Shown: positions 36,414-47,129, numbered from the stretch's first letter. The stretch is DNA of 64,000 nucleotides from Anderseniella sp963759095 (GCA_963759095.1 CAVWYF010000040.1:62001-126000); one strand, 5' to 3'. The notes: generated by a model from the sequence alone, not told the origin. Program-made: numbers and translations.

Positions 36414-37487
36414 TTTAAGCCACTCCTCCCGGCCACTGCCGGTCACCTCGTGCAACCCGGTAAACCCGTGTTCATCCAGCCGGTCAGCCAGGCCCTGCAG
36501 GATGTCGGCTATGAGTTGCGGGCCCTGATAAACCAGTGCTGAATAGAGCTGCAGCAGTGAAGCGCCAGCCCGCAGTTTCTGCCAGGCGTCTTCAGCACTC
36601 GCAATGCCGCCGGCACCGATCAACGCTACCTTGCCCCTGGTCATGGAGTGCATGCGGGCCAGTTGCACCGTCGATAGCTGAAACAGCGGTGCGCCGGACA
36701 ATCCGCCGGTCTCATCCTTGTATTTCGACTTCAGCGGCGGACGGGAAATTGTGGTGTTCGACACGATGATCGCATCCACCTTCATCTTCAGGCAAACCGC
36801 AGCAATATCCTTTAACTCATCCTCCATCAGGTCAGGCGCTATTTTCAGCACCAGCGGTGACCGGCGCCCGTCTTCAACCGCGGCTGCGTCTATGGCATCG
36901 CGGACCCTGCCGATCAGGGTTTCCAGTTCGCCCTTTGATTGCAGCGCGCGCAGTCCGGGCGTGTTGGGTGATGAAATGTTGACAGTAATGTAACTCGCCA
37001 GCTTGTTGAAAGCAGCCGCACCCAGCGCGTAGTCGGCTATGCGGTCATCGGAGTCCTTGTTGGCCCCGAGATTGACCCCAACAATGCCGCCGCGATCATC
37101 GCGGTCAGCCAGCCGCCCGAAGACCCGCGCATGGCCATCATTGTTAAAACCCATCCGGTTGATCACCGCCTTGTCCTCCGGCAGGCGGAACAGGCGCGGC
37201 TTGTCATTGCCCTTTTGCGGGCGCGGGGTCACCGAACCAATCTCTACAAATCCGAAACCCAGACGCAACATGTCGTCCGGCACTTCTGCGTTCTTGTCGA
37301 AACCGGCCGCAAGGCCAAGCGGGTTTGGAAAGTCGAGCCCCATACAGTTCACATGCAGGCGCGGATCATCCGGCACTGGACCTGCCGTCAGCAAACCTGA
37401 ACTCAGCGTGGCTATGGTCAGATCATGAGCCGTTTCCGGACTGAACGCATGCAGGACGGGACGCGCAAACGAAAACAGGCGGCTCAT
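36393..37487 (-). CDS. pyrD: Dihydroorotate dehydrogenase (quinone)
   Basis: Class 2 membrane-associated enzyme of pyrimidine synthesis, 364 residues, oxidising dihydroorotate with quinone. FMN and substrate motifs include FPNPLGLAAGFDKNAEVPD, the NISSPNTPGLRALQ loop containing the catalytic Ser, and the late GAGGIASAEDAWQKLRAGAS. The N-terminal helices typical of the quinone-linked class are present. Its ATG overlaps the stop of the DUF952 gene, a coupling often seen in alphaproteobacteria. Confidence 0.95.
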   Translation of the reverse strand: MSRLFSFARPVLHAFSPETAHDLTIATLSSGLLTAGPVPDDPRLHVNCMGLDFPNPLGLAAGFDKNAEVPDDMLRLGFGFVEIGSVTPRPQKGNDKPRLFRLPEDKAVINRMGFNNDGHARVFGRLADRDDRGGIVGVNLGANKDSDDRIADYALGAAAFNKLASYITVNISSPNTPGLRALQSKGELETLIGRVRDAIDAAAVEDGRRSPLVLKIAPDLMEDELKDIAAVCLKMKVDAIIVSNTTISRPPLKSKYKDETGGLSGAPLFQLSTVQLARMHSMTRGKVALIGAGGIASAEDAWQKLRAGASLLQLYSALVYQGPQLIADILQGLADRLDEHGFTGLHEVTGSGREEWLKGGPPRK

Positions 37488-37828
37488 GGCAAGTCATCCG
37501 GAAACTCATGGGCGCCTGCTTCATTCAACGGCAACGGCCAGGACCGCACAACCGACGACACAGGCAATGGCTTATAGAGGTGCGGAAACAAGACGCCACC
37601 GCGGGATGCTTCCCATTTCAGGCCTGAGTCCAGGCTCGCATCATCAATGGCAAGCAGCACCAGATTGCTCTGGCCGACAAAGTGTTTCGCTGCCGTTTCG
37701 CGCATCTGATCTTCGGTTGAGAAATGAATGAAACCGTCACGCTTGTCATCGCGCGATCCGGCATACCGGCCGCAGCCGCGTGCTGCATCCCACTCGTCCC
37801 GGTCGATTATTTTATAGATGATCGTCAT
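37484..37828 (-). CDS. DUF952 family protein
   Basis: Protein of 114 residues beginning MTIIYKIIDRDEWDAA, with the conserved DGFIHFSTEDQMRETA and the C-terminal PHLYKPLPVSSVVRSWPL. The family has an ADP-ribosyltransferase-like fold by some predictions but no established activity. The start at 37828 was chosen because the longer open frame upstream (to 37882) matches nothing. It is translationally coupled to pyrD downstream. Confidence 0.88.
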   Translation of the reverse strand: MTIIYKIIDRDEWDAARGCGRYAGSRDDKRDGFIHFSTEDQMRETAAKHFVGQSNLVLLAIDDASLDSGLKWEASRGGVLFPHLYKPLPVSSVVRSWPLPLNEAGAHEFPDDLP

Positions 37829-37994
37829 GCTGGCAGCGAACCTATTCGTCAGGCAAACGCAAAACAAGCAGGCAATTCGCAAGCTTGTGCATCAGGAGCG
37901 GCAACGCTACAGTTTTTGTCAAAATGTTAAAGCAGTCAGGAAGCATTTTCGGGGGGAGCAATTGCGACCGGATGCGCTCCTGGGAGAGACGGCC

Positions 37995-38621
37995 TTGTTT
38001 TCACATTCACAGATCTGGCAGGCCATTGACCGGCTGGCTGAAGCAAACGGCATGTCTGCGTCCGGCCTGGCCAGGGCAGCCGGGCTTGACGCCACCGCCT
38101 TCAACAAATCCAAACGCAAGACGCCGAACGGCAAACCACGCTGGCCGACAACCGAGAGTGTCGCCAAATGCCTTGATGCAACCCGGACAAGCCTGAATGA
38201 CTTCACCGGAATGGTGCACGGCAGCCGACCATCACAGCGCATGATCCCGCTGGTCGGCATGAAACAGGTCAGTGCAAGCGGCCTATTTGATGATGCCGGA
38301 CATCCTGTCGGTGACCGTTGGAACCAGGTCAACCTGCCCGATATTGATGACCCCTGCGCCTATGCCCTGCAGGTCAGCGGCGACAGCATGCTGCCGGTTT
38401 ATCGTGAAGGTGACACAGTTGTCGTATCACCTGCCGCATCGGTGCGGCCGGATGATCGTGTGGTAATCAAAACCGGAAACGGCAAAATACTGATCAGACA
38501 ACTACATAGTGAGACCGGCACGACGCTTGAGCTTGCCGGTTTCAACCCGCAACAGCCCGTGCTCATCATTGAGCGCAATGATATTAACTGGATGGCACGA
38601 ATCGTCTGGACCAGCCAATAA
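37995..38621 (+). CDS. HTH repressor with S24 (LexA-like) peptidase domain
   Basis: Protein of 208 residues. The N-terminal HTH covers QAIDRLAEANGMSASGLAR and AGLDATAFNKSKRK. The C-terminal S24 domain has the catalytic Ser in QVSGDSMLPVYREGDTVVV and the Lys in RPDDRVVIKTGNGK. Such C2/LexA-type regulators respond to DNA damage or phage induction; single-copy chromosomal versions in alphaproteobacteria are common and not linked to a prophage. I chose the TTG at 37995, preceded by GGGAGAG, as the frame upstream shows no conserved sequence. It is divergent from the DUF952-pyrD pair. Confidence 0.82.
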   Translation: MFSHSQIWQAIDRLAEANGMSASGLARAAGLDATAFNKSKRKTPNGKPRWPTTESVAKCLDATRTSLNDFTGMVHGSRPSQRMIPLVGMKQVSASGLFDDAGHPVGDRWNQVNLPDIDDPCAYALQVSGDSMLPVYREGDTVVVSPAASVRPDDRVVIKTGNGKILIRQLHSETGTTLELAGFNPQQPVLIIERNDINWMARIVWTSQ

Positions 38622-38663
38622 GCAATAACAAATCCGCTGAAGCTGAGGCTGCGTTAATACCAC

Positions 38664-39680
38664 ATGGATTCACTGACACAAGTGTTGCTCGGAGCCTCGG
38701 TTGCCGAGCTGGTTATTGGCCGCGCGATCGGGCGTAAGGCAAGTCTTTACGGCGCGCTGCTGGGGACACTGCCTGACCTGGACGTTCTCATCTCTTATGG
38801 CGGGCCCATTGAGGATTTCACCTATCATCGCGGGTTTTCGCACTCCCTGCTTGTGCTCACAGCTGCTGCGCCGGTGATCGGCTGGGCGTTGCACAAGCTG
38901 CACGGCCTGGCCAGCCTTAAACTCTGGATCACAATGGTCTGGCTGGTGTTAATCACCCACCCGCTGCTGGATAGTTTTACTGTCTATGGCACGCAATTGT
39001 TCTGGCCAATTACCGAGTATCCGGTGTCAGGATCGTCCACTTTCATCATTGATCCCGCCTATACGCTGTGGCTGGCAATAGGTCTGATTGCCGTTCTTGC
39101 CTTCAACCGGCAAGACCCGCTTGGCTACAAGGTGAATGCAATCTGTCTGGCACTTGCCTGCACCTATCTGGCCTGGACCATGGCAGCCAAGGCCCATGTC
39201 ACCGGCCTTGCGGAGCGCGCGATGGAAAGTCAGGGGCTCTCCCATAATCATCTTCTGTCCACACCTGCTCCCTTCAACACACTGTTATGGCGCTTTGTGG
39301 CCATGCAGGACGACGGTTATTATGTGGGTTACTATTCGGTCTTCGATGACACGAAAGACATTCGGTTTACCCGCTATGAGAGCCGGACCGACTTGCTGGA
39401 ACCGCTGGCAGACAACTGGCATGTCAAACGGCTGCAATGGTTCAGCCACGGTTTCTACCGGGTATCGCAACCCTCACCATCCGACGTGGTGATCACCGAC
39501 CTCAGAATGGGTGTGGAAGACGCCTATGTGTTCAGCTTCAAGATTGCCGACATTGCCGCAGACGGCAGCACGAAACCCGCCAATGAGCGTGTCCCGGTCA
39601 AGCGCGTTACCTCGCGCCTGTGGCGGTTCTGGTATCGCATCTGGGACAGCTCGGTCAGCCTAGCCCCAAACAAGCCATAG
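38664..39680 (+). CDS. YdjM-like membrane metal-dependent hydrolase
   Basis: Protein of 338 residues. The metal motif is PDLDVLISYGGP followed by YHRGFSHSLLVL, typical of the YdjM/DUF457 family of inner-membrane hydrolase-like proteins, sometimes linked to LexA-controlled responses. About four or five hydrophobic helices lie between residues 65 and 185 (for example LWITMVWLVLITHPLLDSF, and the segment around LWLAIGLIAVLAF). The C-terminal 150 residues are soluble. It follows the S24 repressor gene by 42 bases and may be co-transcribed with it, suggesting control by it. Substrate unknown. Confidence 0.8.
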   Translation: MDSLTQVLLGASVAELVIGRAIGRKASLYGALLGTLPDLDVLISYGGPIEDFTYHRGFSHSLLVLTAAAPVIGWALHKLHGLASLKLWITMVWLVLITHPLLDSFTVYGTQLFWPITEYPVSGSSTFIIDPAYTLWLAIGLIAVLAFNRQDPLGYKVNAICLALACTYLAWTMAAKAHVTGLAERAMESQGLSHNHLLSTPAPFNTLLWRFVAMQDDGYYVGYYSVFDDTKDIRFTRYESRTDLLEPLADNWHVKRLQWFSHGFYRVSQPSPSDVVITDLRMGVEDAYVFSFKIADIAADGSTKPANERVPVKRVTSRLWRFWYRIWDSSVSLAPNKP

Positions 39681-39717
39681 CAGTTATGCATTCGAGGTAA
39701 TTGCGCTACACCCCGCG

Positions 39718-40947
39718 ATGCCTTATCCGGCACCAATGAAAGCACCGACAAAACCTTTGGCCATGGCCGAATTCGTCACCATGCTGGCGACAATGATATC
39801 GATCCTGGCCTTGTCCATTGATGCCATGCTGCCGGCGCTCGGCCAGATCGGCACCGACCTCGGCGTCAGTGATGCCAATGACACCCAGTTGATTGTATCA
39901 GGCATGTTTTTGGGGTTTGCAGCTGGGCAGATCGCAGCCGGTCCGCTGTCGGACAGTTTTGGCCGCAAGCCGGTCATCTATGGAGGGTATGTCATCTTCA
40001 TCGCCGGTTGCATCATGTCGATGACGGCAACGGTGTTCGAGGTCATGCTGGCAGGCAGAGTGCTGCAGGGCCTGGGTGCAGCGGCACCGCGCATTGTCAG
40101 CCTGGCGCTGGTGCGTGACGGCTACGAAGGCCGTGCCATGGCGCGCATCATGTCCATCGTGATGGCCATCTTTATTCTGGTGCCGGCCATCGCGCCGTCC
40201 ATTGGCGAAGCGGTTCTGCTGGTTGCCGACTGGCGGGCGATCTTCGGTCTGCTGCTGTTGATGGCGATCATCGCCTCGGTGTGGTTCGCAGCCCGCCAGC
40301 CCGAAACCCTGGCCGTGTCGGAACGGCGGAAATTCTCCTTAGGGAATATCGCCGGCGGTATCAGGGAAGCCTGCGGTTTCCGCGCGGCGGTGGGTTATAC
40401 AATCGCAGCCGGTATTATCTTTGGTGCTTTTCTCGGCTATCTGAATTCCGCACAACAGGTGTTCCAGACCGTCTATGGCACCGGCAAGCTGTTTGCCATC
40501 TACTTCGGCGTTGCAGCCCTTGCCATCGGTGCCGCCAGCATCTTCAATTCAAGTGTCGTGATGCGGCTTGGCATGCGCTTCATGACCTGGCGTGCCCTGA
40601 TCGGTGTGACCGTCATATCAGCCTTGTTCCTGCCGGACGTCTGGCAGTTCAACGGTGTGCCGCCCTTGTGGTTGTTCATGGTGTGGCTGCTGGCAGCATT
40701 CTTTGCAACCGGCATTCTGTTCGGCAATTTCAACGCACTGGCAATGGAACCGCTGGGGCACATGGCCGGACTGGGCGCCGCCTTTGTCGGGTCCGTCTCC
40801 ACCTTCATTGCCCTGCCGCTGGGGTGGGCAATCGGTCACCAGTTCGATAATACGGTTTTGCCGCTGATTGCAGGTTTTGCAGTTCTGGGAGCGATATCGC
40901 TGTTTGTCATGTGGTGGACGGAACGCGGTGCAGAGCTGCAGCCTTAA
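39718..40947 (+). CDS. MFS transporter, Bcr/CflA-like
   Basis: Protein of 409 residues with 12 hydrophobic helices. Motif A between helices 2 and 3 is AAGPLSDSFGRKPVIYG, and LAGRVLQGLGAAAPRIV in helix 4 is the Bcr/CflA drug-export signature. It exports drugs or small metabolites by proton antiport in this family. The ATG at 39718 has no strong ribosome site; an alternative is ATG at 39736. Convergent with the M24 peptidase gene, ends overlapping by 4 bases. Confidence 0.88.
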   Translation: MPYPAPMKAPTKPLAMAEFVTMLATMISILALSIDAMLPALGQIGTDLGVSDANDTQLIVSGMFLGFAAGQIAAGPLSDSFGRKPVIYGGYVIFIAGCIMSMTATVFEVMLAGRVLQGLGAAAPRIVSLALVRDGYEGRAMARIMSIVMAIFILVPAIAPSIGEAVLLVADWRAIFGLLLLMAIIASVWFAARQPETLAVSERRKFSLGNIAGGIREACGFRAAVGYTIAAGIIFGAFLGYLNSAQQVFQTVYGTGKLFAIYFGVAALAIGAASIFNSSVVMRLGMRFMTWRALIGVTVISALFLPDVWQFNGVPPLWLFMVWLLAAFFATGILFGNFNALAMEPLGHMAGLGAAFVGSVSTFIALPLGWAIGHQFDNTVLPLIAGFAVLGAISLFVMWWTERGAELQP

Positions 40948-42110
40948 CCGATACGCCACATTTCACGTGGCGCGCGCGTGGTCAGAAGACGGCAGCCATC
41001 CTCGGTTATGACCACGTTTTCCTCATGCACCAGCATCTTGCCGCCACCATAGTCCATGCCCGGTTCGATGGTCATCACCATACCCGGCTCCAGCACGGTC
41101 TCGTCACCCGCCATGTTTGACGGCGGCTCGGTCAGTTGCAGGCCGAGGCCGTGCCCGAGACGTCCGACATTACCGCCTGTCGCACCGGCATCAGCCATGA
41201 CAGACACCATGGCCGCGGCCAGGTCTGCCGGCGTTGCACCGGGGCACGCTGCCGCAATGCCGGCCTCTGTCGCGCGCCAGACTATGTCTTGTGTTTTCCT
41301 GGTTTCGTCATCGATATCGCCACAGGCAAAATTGCGGTCGAAGTCGCAGAAATACCCGTCAAAGGTGACACCCAGGTCGATGAACAGCACATCGCCTGAG
41401 GCGAGGTTACGGTCATTGGGACCCACGATGATCTGGTCATAACCGCCGGCACCTGCGGTAACTGCCATGAACGGTATGGCGTCCGCGCCCTGCCTGGTCA
41501 GCTCCGCCCGGAATGTGCGGGCGATATCATGCTCGTTCATGCCGGCAGACAATTGCCCGGGCAGCGCGGCATAAGCCTCACTGCCGATCCGGCAGGCCCG
41601 TTCAATCTTTGCGATTTCCGCCGGCGACTTGACCATCCGCAACTGCCAGATGAGCGGTGATGCATCAACAAATTCAATGCCGGTGCAGGCAGACCGGATA
41701 CGGTCAAAATCGGCAATCGGCATGCGAATGATACTTTCGCGGCCCATTTCCCAGCCAATACGGCCATAGCTGCGCGGACACTCTGTCAGCACTTGCGCCA
41801 TCAAGGACACGCCGTCATCTTCGGGCTGCGGCGCAGACCATGTGCGGATGTCATTGACCCAGGTTTTGGCCATGCCGGGTTCGCCAATGGTCGGTATGAC
41901 CGCAATCGGTTCGCCTTCCCGGGGCAGGACGAGAAACCAGGGCCGTGTCGGACTCTCCCAGAACTGGGTCGTGAAACCTGCAAAATACCGCCAGTTGGGC
42001 GGCGCCGTAACGACGATTGCATCCAGGCTCCGGGCGGTCATTTCCGATTGCGCCCGCACCATACGCACTTCAAACTCGGCAAGCCCAAATCCGCGTGCAG
42101 TTGTCATCAT
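40944..42110 (-). CDS. M24-family aminopeptidase-like protein (Xaa-Pro type)
   Basis: Protein of 388 residues with a creatinase-like N-terminal domain and a pita-bread C-terminal domain. The five metal ligands are visible: two Asp in FIDLGVTFDGYFCDFDRNF, His in GRLGHGLGLQLTEPPS, Glu in VMTIEPGMDYGG and Glu in HEENVVITEDGCR. Members include Xaa-Pro aminopeptidases and hydrolases of amino-acid derivatives such as ectoine hydrolase; which applies here is unclear. Its ATG overlaps the lysK stop, so the two are co-transcribed. Confidence 0.88.
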   Translation of the reverse strand: MMTTARGFGLAEFEVRMVRAQSEMTARSLDAIVVTAPPNWRYFAGFTTQFWESPTRPWFLVLPREGEPIAVIPTIGEPGMAKTWVNDIRTWSAPQPEDDGVSLMAQVLTECPRSYGRIGWEMGRESIIRMPIADFDRIRSACTGIEFVDASPLIWQLRMVKSPAEIAKIERACRIGSEAYAALPGQLSAGMNEHDIARTFRAELTRQGADAIPFMAVTAGAGGYDQIIVGPNDRNLASGDVLFIDLGVTFDGYFCDFDRNFACGDIDDETRKTQDIVWRATEAGIAAACPGATPADLAAAMVSVMADAGATGGNVGRLGHGLGLQLTEPPSNMAGDETVLEPGMVMTIEPGMDYGGGKMLVHEENVVITEDGCRLLTTRAPREMWRIG

Positions 42111-43780
42111 GCAGCACCCCTGACCAGGTCACCGGCCAGCGCGCGGTCAATCAGGGCGCGGGTTTCGTCGATGCCGTACAGCGCGACGAAAGACCCAAAT
42201 CGCGGACCCTGCTTTTCGCCAAGCAGGATTTCATAAAGCGTGTTGAACCAGGCCAGCGACACACCGGTCGTGCCGTCCTTGTTCTGCTTGGTGTAGGGCT
42301 CGCGGCGGCCGACATCGTAGATTGCCGACTGGATATCCTGCGGCGTCGCGCCTGTCGGTAATTGCGCCAGCGTGTCGGACAGATCACGCAGGGCAGTTGC
42401 CTCTTCGGCAGTTGCCTCACGGTATTGCTTGGCCGGCCTGACAAAATCCTCGAAATACCGCAAGGCAAAGCCTGCAAGCTGATCGACATGCGGGTGTGTT
42501 TCCGGCGTGGTGTCTGGCGAATAGCGCTGGATAAACGCCCACAAGCCGTCCCTGGTTTCAGCATTGGCCACCGCCGCCAGGTTGAGCAGCAGGGCAAATG
42601 TCACCGGCAGATCCACCTCAGGTGGTTTGCCCTCATGAACGTGCCAGACCGGGTTGGTGAGCTGGTCCTTCAGCTCCTGCGAATTATGCTGCCGCCGAAA
42701 AGCCGCCAGGTGCTGGTAATACTCATCCACGGCGCGCGGAATGACATCGAAATACATGCGCTTTGCCGTGCGCGGTTTCTGGAACATGAACATCGACAGG
42801 CTCTCGGTCGGCGCATAGGTCAGCCATTCGTCAATGGTCAGGCCATTGCCCTTGGACTTGGAAATCTTCTCGCCGTTCTGGTCCAGGAACAGTTCATAGA
42901 CATAGTGCTCAGGCGCGTTGCCGCCCAGCACCCGGCAGATGCCGTCATAGATCGGCGTGTTGGTCTGGTGATCCTTGCCGTACATTTCAAAGTCGACGCC
43001 AAGCGCTGCCCACCTGGCACCGAAGTCCGGCTTCCACTGCAGCTTCACGTTGCCGCCGGTGACCGGCAGCGTTACATCACTTCCGTCCTCGTCTTCAAAC
43101 GTGACCGTGCCGTCAGTGGCATTGACGTCCTTCATCGGCACATACAGCACACGACCCGATATGGGCGAGATCGGCAGGAAGCAGGAATAGGTGGCGCGGC
43201 GTTCCTCGCCCAGCGACGGCAGCATGATGTCCATGATTTTCTGGTAGCGCTCGCAGGCGCGCAGCAGGATGTCGTCAAACTTGCCCGACTTGTAGTACTC
43301 GGTCGCGCTGGCGAACTCGTACTCAAATCCGAAGGTGTCGAGGAAGCGGCGCAGCATGGCGTTGTTGTGATGGCCGAAGCTCTCATATTCCTCGAACGGA
43401 TCCGGCACCACGGTCAAAGGGCGGTGCAGGTTTGCCTGCAGCATTTCCTGATTGGGGACGTTGTCGGGCACCTTGCGCATGCCGTCCATGTCATCGGAAA
43501 AACACAACAGCTTTGTCGGCATGTCCGAGATAAGCTCAAAAGCACGCCGGATCATGGTTGTGCGGGCAACTTCTCCGAAAGTCCCTATATGCGGCAAGCC
43601 GGACGGCCCATATCCTGTTTCAAACAGGATATAGTCGTGACGCGTCTGGCGCTTCTCGATGCGCTTGAGCAGCTTGCGGGCTTCTTCAAACGGCCACGCC
43701 TTGCTTTCGAGGGCGGCAGCGCGCAATGCAGGGTCGACAGACGGCTTTGACGAACTGGACATGGACAATTCAGCATTCAT
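42107..43780 (-). CDS. lysK: Lysyl-tRNA synthetase, class I
   Basis: Charges tRNA-Lys; class I form typical of archaea and alphaproteobacteria, 557 residues. The HIGH-type motif is PSGLPHIGTFGE and the KMSKS-type motif is EKISKSKGNG. The zinc and C-terminal alpha-helical cage regions (LRYFEDFVRPAKQYREA and onward) are intact. I start it at the ATG at 43780 (MNAELSMSSSSKP); 43762 is an alternative. The open frame further upstream to 43867 overlaps the divergent DinG-like start and is not family-like. First of a two-gene run with the M24 peptidase. Confidence 0.94.
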   Translation of the reverse strand: MNAELSMSSSSKPSVDPALRAAALESKAWPFEEARKLLKRIEKRQTRHDYILFETGYGPSGLPHIGTFGEVARTTMIRRAFELISDMPTKLLCFSDDMDGMRKVPDNVPNQEMLQANLHRPLTVVPDPFEEYESFGHHNNAMLRRFLDTFGFEYEFASATEYYKSGKFDDILLRACERYQKIMDIMLPSLGEERRATYSCFLPISPISGRVLYVPMKDVNATDGTVTFEDEDGSDVTLPVTGGNVKLQWKPDFGARWAALGVDFEMYGKDHQTNTPIYDGICRVLGGNAPEHYVYELFLDQNGEKISKSKGNGLTIDEWLTYAPTESLSMFMFQKPRTAKRMYFDVIPRAVDEYYQHLAAFRRQHNSQELKDQLTNPVWHVHEGKPPEVDLPVTFALLLNLAAVANAETRDGLWAFIQRYSPDTTPETHPHVDQLAGFALRYFEDFVRPAKQYREATAEEATALRDLSDTLAQLPTGATPQDIQSAIYDVGRREPYTKQNKDGTTGVSLAWFNTLYEILLGEKQGPRFGSFVALYGIDETRALIDRALAGDLVRGAA

Positions 43781-43856
43781 TTCTTGAAAAAGGTAATATT
43801 GCGCAAAAAGCTGTGCCAGATTGCGACGCGAACATAAAGAGCCGAATCGATATTTG

Positions 43857-46707
43857 ATGAACGACAAGCAGGATCAAAACGCCACAGCACAGCTTGATGG
43901 CACTGCGAACTTACCGCCGGTCATGGTGCTGGACGGTGTATCCGCCTTGCGCATAACAGCCGGGGAGAAACCGGAAACGATAAAGCCGGCCGCAGCCCTT
44001 AAAGAACTGGGTGATCGTGCTCATGTGGTCTGTCATGCGGGCTACCTGGTCAACAGGCTGGCACTGGCAGCACAGGTGCCGCAGGGCGTGGTGCGCACGG
44101 CACGTGAACAGTCGCACCTGGATGTCTGCGAGCTGTTTGCCTTTGTGGCGCCGGCGGTGACGGCAGTGCCGACGCCGCGCGGGCTGTCGGCAGCACTTGG
44201 ACTTGAGACCGATCTTCCCGATGCGGACCTGATCGTGACCCTGAGCCAGGCCCTGCTCGACAGGGTTGCACAGAAGAATTACCCGAACTCGCGCGAGACG
44301 TTTCAGGTGGCGCAGTTTCTCGACCGGGGCAAATGGCCGTGGGCAAAGCCGGTCATTCATCGCCTGGGCCGCGACCCCTCCGGTGAAGCAGCCTCGGTGT
44401 TTGCGACGGGTTTGAATGTCTGGGACAGAATAGATGAATGGGAAGATGACGGGCCGCGTCCGCCCGGTGCCCATGAACCGGTAACCGCCGCTGAAGCCCA
44501 GACGTTCCTGGCCGGTATTCTCGGCGGATCATCGGAAGCCCGTCCGCAACAGGTCGACTACGCCGGTGCCGCCACAGCCGCGTTTGTGGCACGCGAAACA
44601 CCGGCCAGCAATGCCATCGTGCTGGCGGAAGCCGGCACCGGCCTCGGCAAGACGCTGGGCTATCTGGCGCCGTCCTTCCTGTGGGCGTCACGCAACAAGC
44701 AGGCGGTGTGGATTTCCACCTACACCAAGAACCTGCAACGCCAGCTTGAACAGGAAACCGCGCGACTGGTGCCGGACCCGGCAGAACGCCGCCACAGAAT
44801 AGTGGTGCGCAAGGGCCGCGAAAACTATGTCTGCCTGCTCAACATGCAGGAAGCCTTCGCCCGCATGACCGCGTCCAATCCCAGATCGGCGCTGATGGCG
44901 GGGCTGATTGCACGCTGGGTGCGATACTCTAAGGACGGCGACATGGTCGGCGGTGATTTTCCCGCCTGGCTGATGGGGCTGTTTTATGATGCCAACACCG
45001 GAGAGCGCGCCATGACCCCGATGGGGCTGGGCCTGACAGACCGGCGCGGTGAATGCATCTATTCCGCCTGCCCGCATTACCGCAAATGTTTCATCGAAAA
45101 GGCGGTGCGCGCCGGCCGCAAGGCCGATCTTGTTATCGCCAATCACGCACTGGTGCTGCACCAGATCGCGGTGGATCATGCCATCGGCGAAGCCCAGGTG
45201 GATGAAGACCAGGAACGCGCCGGCGGGCTGAAACGGCTGGTGTTCGATGAAGGCCATCATCTGTTCGATGCCGCTGACAGCGCGTTTTCCGGCCATCTTA
45301 CGGGTCAGGAGACCACCGAGCTGAGGCGCTGGATCAGGGGTCCGGAATCACAGCGCCGCAGGGGCCGCGGGCTGGTCGACCGGCTCGGCGACCTGGCCGG
45401 TGACGACGATGAGGCCGAAGACCTGCTGGCTGCCGTTCTGACGGGCGCGCTGTGCCTGCCGGGGCCTGGGCTGGATGCGGCGCATTCAGGCAGGACAGGC
45501 AGAGGGTGAAACCGAAGCCTTTCTCAGCCTTGTCCGGCAACAGGTGACGGCGCGTGCCGACAGCCGGCAGACCGGCAACCTGGAAACCGACTGCCGGCCG
45601 TTCATAGACGGGTTGCAGGCCGCGGCAGGCACGCTTGCGGCTGCCATGATAGACCTCAAGCGGCCGATGACCGGACTGGCCCGGCGGCTGATGAAACGTC
45701 TGGATGACGAGGCGGCTGAACTGGCCAGCACGGAACGGGCCCGCATCGAGGCGCTGGCGAGATCACTGACCCGGCGCTCGGAACTCATGCTCGGCGGCTT
45801 CATTGAAATGCTGAGCAGGCTGGTGGATGAGCCCAGGCCCGAGTTCTGCGAATGGTTCGCCATCGAACAGGCCTGGGATCGCGAAATCGATACCGGCCTG
45901 CATTCCCACTGGGTCGACCCGACCGTGCCGCTGGCCAGTGCGGTTCTGCAACCGGCGGACGGTATCATCATTACGTCGGCCACCCTGCGCGACCGGCCGC
46001 CGGAAATGCCCGATGACTGGCGCAATGCCGAAATGCGCACCGGCTCGGTTCACCTGCCCTATCCGGTTATCCGGCACAGCTGGGAGTCGCCGTTCGACTA
46101 TCTGAAGAATTCACGCCTGATCGTGGTCAACGATGTGGGCCGCGAGAACATGGATCAACTGGCGGCTGCGTACCGTGAATTGTTCATCACATCGGGTGGC
46201 GGCGCCATGGGACTGTTTACGGCGATTTCCAGGCTGCGCGCTGTGCACCGGCGCCTTGTGCAGCCGATGGCGGAAGCGGGCTTGCCGCTGTATGCCCAGC
46301 ATGCCGACCCGATCGACACCGGCACACTGGTTGACATGTTCAGGGCCGAAAAGAACGCCTGCCTGCTGGGCACGGACGCGGTGCGCGACGGGGTCGATGT
46401 GCCCGGAGAATCACTTAGGCTGATCGTCATGGATCGGGTACCGTGGGGCCAGCCCACCATACTGGAACGGGCACGGCGCGGCGCCTTTGGCGGCCAGGCC
46501 TGGCAGGACATGCAGGTCCGGCTCAGATTGCGGCAGGCCTTCGGCCGCCTGATCCGGCAGGCGACCGACAGGGGTTGTTTCGTGATGCTGGATGCGCGTA
46601 TGGCAAGCCGGTTCTCGACAGCCTTTCCGCCCGGCATGACGATTGAACGGACAGGCCTTGTAGATGCCATTGAAATTGTAAAAGAGTTTGGAGCAACCAG
46701 AACATGA
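43857..46707 (+). CDS. DinG-like ATP-dependent DNA helicase, one frameshift
   Basis: XPD/DinG-type superfamily 2 helicase of about 949 residues after correction. Visible motifs: Walker A (LAEAGTGLGKTLGYLAP), Fe-S Cys region (CLLNMQEAF, then CIYSACPHYRKCF), DEGH box (VFDEGHHLFDAAD), TSATLRD and a late QAFGRLIRQATDRG. The N-terminal 190 residues are a separate domain, beginning MNDKQDQN. The frame breaks near 45466-45471 by an apparent extra base in a GGGCT context; correction joins LPGPG to WMRRIQAGQAEGETEAF. DinG unwinds DNA repair and R-loop structures. Its stop overlaps the TerB-like gene ATG. Confidence 0.85.
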
Positions 46708-47129
46708 ACAAACCCGTAAGCAGGACCATCAACCATCATCAGGCGCTCATCTACGTGATGATGACGATGATTGCCGTCGATGCCAAAATCGGCAATGCGG
46801 AACTGGCCCGCATCGGCAGGCTGGTGCAGACCCTGCCGGCGTTTTCCGGCTTTGATCCCGAACGCCTGACCCATGTGGCGCAGGAGTGTGGTGAAATCCT
46901 GCAGGAAGAAACCGGGCTGCAGACAGCCCTGGCGCTGATAAAGGCCGGCCTGCCTGCGGTACTGCGCGAAACCGCTTACGCACTGGCGGTCGAGGTGGCG
47001 ATTGCCGACCGCAATATTGCGCGCGAGGAAATCCGTTTCCTGGCCATGCTGCGCGATGCACTGGACCTGACCAAGCTGCAGACGGCAGCGCTGGAACATG
47101 CCGCCATTGCGCGCTATCAAAGCGCCTGA
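46704..47129 (+). CDS. TerB-like protein
   Basis: Protein of 141 residues. The repeated helical pattern MMTMIAVDAKIGNAELARIG and VAIADRNIAREEIRFLAML, each with an Asp-rich turn (A-D-x-K-I, A-D-R-N-I), is that of the TerB family linked to tellurite resistance and metal or phage stress. The ATG overlaps the stop of the helicase gene. No other ter genes are near. It may bind metal, but its link with the helicase is only operon-based. Confidence 0.82.
   Translation: MNKPVSRTINHHQALIYVMMTMIAVDAKIGNAELARIGRLVQTLPAFSGFDPERLTHVAQECGEILQEETGLQTALALIKAGLPAVLRETAYALAVEVAIADRNIAREEIRFLAMLRDALDLTKLQTAALEHAAIARYQSA

Noticed and set aside
37995..38621. Prophage inferred from the S24 repressor
   Set aside because: No integrase, structural or lysis genes nearby; neighbours are housekeeping genes.
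42362..43750. 462-codon plus-strand open frame opposite lysK
   Set aside because: It mirrors a gene with clear class I synthetase motifs on the minus strand, has no recognisable domain, and follows from high GC.
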